From: a virus
DNA length: 41,443 nt
Direction: 5' to 3' (one strand)
IMG/VR virus record: IMGVR_UViG_3300020202_000142
Span: 1-41,443 of that record
Each line of letters begins with the position of its first letter. The stretch's first letter is position 1. The position numbers and the translations under genes are program-made. This document shows, one piece after another, positions 40,205 to 41,443 of this stretch. The notes under the pieces are model-generated. The model saw only the letters and a list, made by a program, of their open reading frames with translations, was not told the DNA's origin and did not search any database.

Positions 40205-40606
40205 TCATTCTTCATATTTATTTAAGAATGTATCAATAGCTTGTTTTGCAGGGCATTTATGATCTTTTCCTCTTGAGCAATAAAACGCTTGCGGGTGAAG
40301 AAGATCTCCTAAAGCTAGCACCAAGTAGCCGATACACTCCGGCGTAGCCCATGCTTTGCTCTCAATTTGAAAAATCCAGTCTAGGATTTCCGCACTAGAT
40401 TTGATGGGCTCAAGATCAATCTCATAAACTTCGTCAAGGTGGGTCAAAGTATAGTTCCGTTTATTAAATTTCCAAGGACCCCATTGGAGGCGTTTAACTT
40501 TCTTTTGCCATTCCTGACGAGCGTACTTGTCGAGATCTGCCATCGTCATGATTTCGGGAAGCGGCTCTTTAAATACCGGCGATAGTGGAAGTTTCCTAGA
40601 TGGCAT
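40205..40606 (-). CDS. Isolated reverse-strand gene between terL and portal
   Basis: The ATG at 40606 gives 133 aa: PSRKLPLSPVFKEPLPEIM, a YEIDLEPIKSSAEILDWIFQ segment (about 68-87) and CSRGKDHKC near the end, perhaps a metal site. Its divergent orientation inside the late region suggests a moron or regulator expressed separately. It lies back-to-back with late promoter P1, whose box starts 36 bp upstream of its ATG. No family is certain. Confidence 0.75.
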   Translation of the reverse strand: MPSRKLPLSPVFKEPLPEIMTMADLDKYARQEWQKKVKRLQWGPWKFNKRNYTLTHLDEVYEIDLEPIKSSAEILDWIFQIESKAWATPECIGYLVLALGDLLHPQAFYCSRGKDHKCPAKQAIDTFLNKYEE

Positions 40607-40642
40607 TCGGAAACCATATACGCAAAAGCGTGACAATGCCAA

Positions 40643-40678
40643 GTCGGGAATGAGGTGAGCGGTTCGGCATGGGAATAT
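40643..40678 (+). promoter_or_regulatory. Putative late promoter P1, before the portal operon
   Basis: GTCGGGAATGAGGTG at 40643-40657, then 15 nt, then GAATAT (40673-40678). The copy is non-coding. Transcription would begin near 40685 and run into the 79-aa gene and the portal. Confidence 0.65.
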
Positions 40679-40682
40679 GGGG

Positions 40683-40709
40683 CTTTAATTACCTGAACAT
40701 GAATTAAAG
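40683..40709 (+). promoter_or_regulatory. Leader hairpin overlapping a ribosome-binding site
   Basis: CTTTAATT (40683-40690) and AATTAAAG (40702-40709) form a perfect 8-bp stem with an 11-nt loop. The AAAGGT ribosome-binding site (40706-40711) of the next gene is partly in the stem. Confidence 0.55.
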
Positions 40710-40717
40710 GTCGCCCA

Positions 40718-40957
40718 ATGTGTCTTCCCAAACTTTTTCAAAGTTCTTCTCCAGCTCCGATGCCTCAGCTTCCTCCGGTGCAAGCTCCTCCTCCTGTGGT
40801 CGATACCACGAAGGACAATGAGCAATCGAAGAAAGCGCGCTCTGATGCCGAGAAAGCGGCGAGAGCTGCTAAAGGCCGGCAATCGACGATTTCAACCACT
40901 CCGCTGGGTCTTACTACGCCGCCTGAAACCAAAAAGCCCGAAGTGCTTGGGTACTAA
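40718..40957 (+). CDS. Small conserved protein before the portal
   Basis: This 79-aa protein starts MCLPKLFQSSSPAPMPQLPP, is Pro-rich, then a Lys/Ala helix and GRQSTISTTPLGLT near residues 53-66, ending VLGY. This pattern (RxxTxxTxPLGL...LG) is common in podoviruses just before the portal; it may be virion-associated. Its stop overlaps the portal start (TAATG). Confidence 0.78.
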   Translation: MCLPKLFQSSSPAPMPQLPPVQAPPPVVDTTKDNEQSKKARSDAEKAARAAKGRQSTISTTPLGLTTPPETKKPEVLGY

Positions 40958-41443
40958 TGCAAGAGACGGAAACAGCGTGTTATCGTCGCAGACTTAAAAC
41001 CCTGCATAACGAATGGGTTAGCAAAGGGTGGCAATCTCATTGCCAAGAAGTCGTTGATTATGTCGCTCCTTTCCGTGGACGTTATCTCAATGGAACTTCA
41101 GCCGATCAGAAGAATGACGGCAGCAAGAAGCACCAAAAGATCATAAACAATACGGCTTCTCGCGCCGCGATGATCTGTGCGAATGGCCTAAATAGCGGAC
41201 TAACTCCGCACTGGAGTCCTTGGTTTCTGTTCACTCTACAGGATGAGGATCTCGCTGAGTTCGGCCCGGTCCGTGAATGGTTGCACAATGTCCGCAATGC
41301 CATCCTTACAATACTTTCTCGCTCCAACTTCTATTCTGCCGTTCACGATATTTACCAAGAGCTTGTTCATTTCGGAACCGGTACGATGATCATTGATGAG
41401 GATCTTGAAGAATACCTTCAATGTCGTCCGCTCACTGTTCGTG
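40957..41443 (+). CDS. Portal (head-to-tail connector) protein, N-terminal part
   Basis: The gene begins at the ATG overlapping the previous stop and is open to the end of the window (162 codons visible). Diagnostic features are VDYVAPFRGRYL and ANGLNSGLTPHWSPWF (residues 75-90), as in connector proteins. It continues at base 1 via the terminal repeat to 1336. The full length is 561 aa. Confidence 0.93.
   Translation, partial: MQETETACYRRRLKTLHNEWVSKGWQSHCQEVVDYVAPFRGRYLNGTSADQKNDGSKKHQKIINNTASRAAMICANGLNSGLTPHWSPWFLFTLQDEDLAEFGPVREWLHNVRNAILTILSRSNFYSAVHDIYQELVHFGTGTMIIDEDLEEYLQCRPLTVR
41307..41443. repeat. Terminal direct repeat, right copy
   Basis: Matches 1-137 apart from 41313 and 41440. 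It shows that the window is a circle cut within the portal gene. Confidence 0.93.

Noticed and set aside
40143-40262. A 39-codon frame starting MKKKFNFWNMKPW after terL
   Set aside because: It spans the terminator hairpin and overlaps the reverse gene; there is no supporting family or overlap signal.

Overview
This window is a complete temperate, podovirus-like phage genome, written as a circle cut open inside the portal gene. The first 137 bases recur as the last 137 (two mismatches), so the unique genome is about 41,306 bp, and the portal gene runs from 40957 across the end of the window to 1336. The head and tail genes resemble Bordetella phage BPP-1 (Bbp16, Bbp17 and Bbp19 families) combined with T7-like tail tubes and internal virion proteins. 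A peptidoglycan endopeptidase, lipoproteins with lipoboxes and a possible spanin pair suggest a diderm (Gram-negative type) host. The species cannot be named. No full tRNA, rRNA, CRISPR array, reverse transcriptase, RNA polymerase or DNA polymerase gene was seen.

Layout. 37620-40136 (+): a small unknown gene, terminase small subunit, a 57-aa gene and terminase large subunit. 40205-40606 (-): an isolated reverse gene. 40718-4930 through the junction (+): portal, Bbp19, scaffold, capsid, cement protein and tail tube A. 4927-16411 (+): tail tube B, acetyltransferase-like protein and three ejection proteins, including one of 2,099 aa with a zincin motif. 16454-20947 (+): tail fibre, a fibre-linked gene, a secreted protein and a lysis cassette that includes an alpha/beta hydrolase. 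33703-20925 (-): one dense early operon of about 35 genes, mostly joined by ATGA overlaps. It holds a basic protein, an Xis-like HTH protein, RecT, a sliding-clamp-like protein, a replication initiator, a VRR-NUC nuclease and many small Cys-rich proteins. 33834-36211 (+): repressor-like HTH, RHH regulator, lipoprotein, membrane protein and a DUF4258/DUF2283 pair, which look like lysogeny genes. 36208-37332 (-): tyrosine integrase, followed by attP.

Control. A consensus leftward promoter with one palindromic operator in its spacer and another at its -35 lies between the repressor-like gene and the early operon, a lambda-like switch. Four identical 15-base boxes (GTCGGGAATGAGGTG), all on + and each exactly 15 nt before a -10-like hexamer, stand ahead of the portal, scaffold/capsid, ejection and fibre/lysis modules. 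They look like a phage-specific late promoter family and are the most striking signal here. attP carries five GTCTGAA arm repeats around the 5' 40 nt of a tRNA-Glu(UUC). This suggests integration that splits a host tRNA in its anticodon arm and exchanges the promoters of integrase and tRNA.
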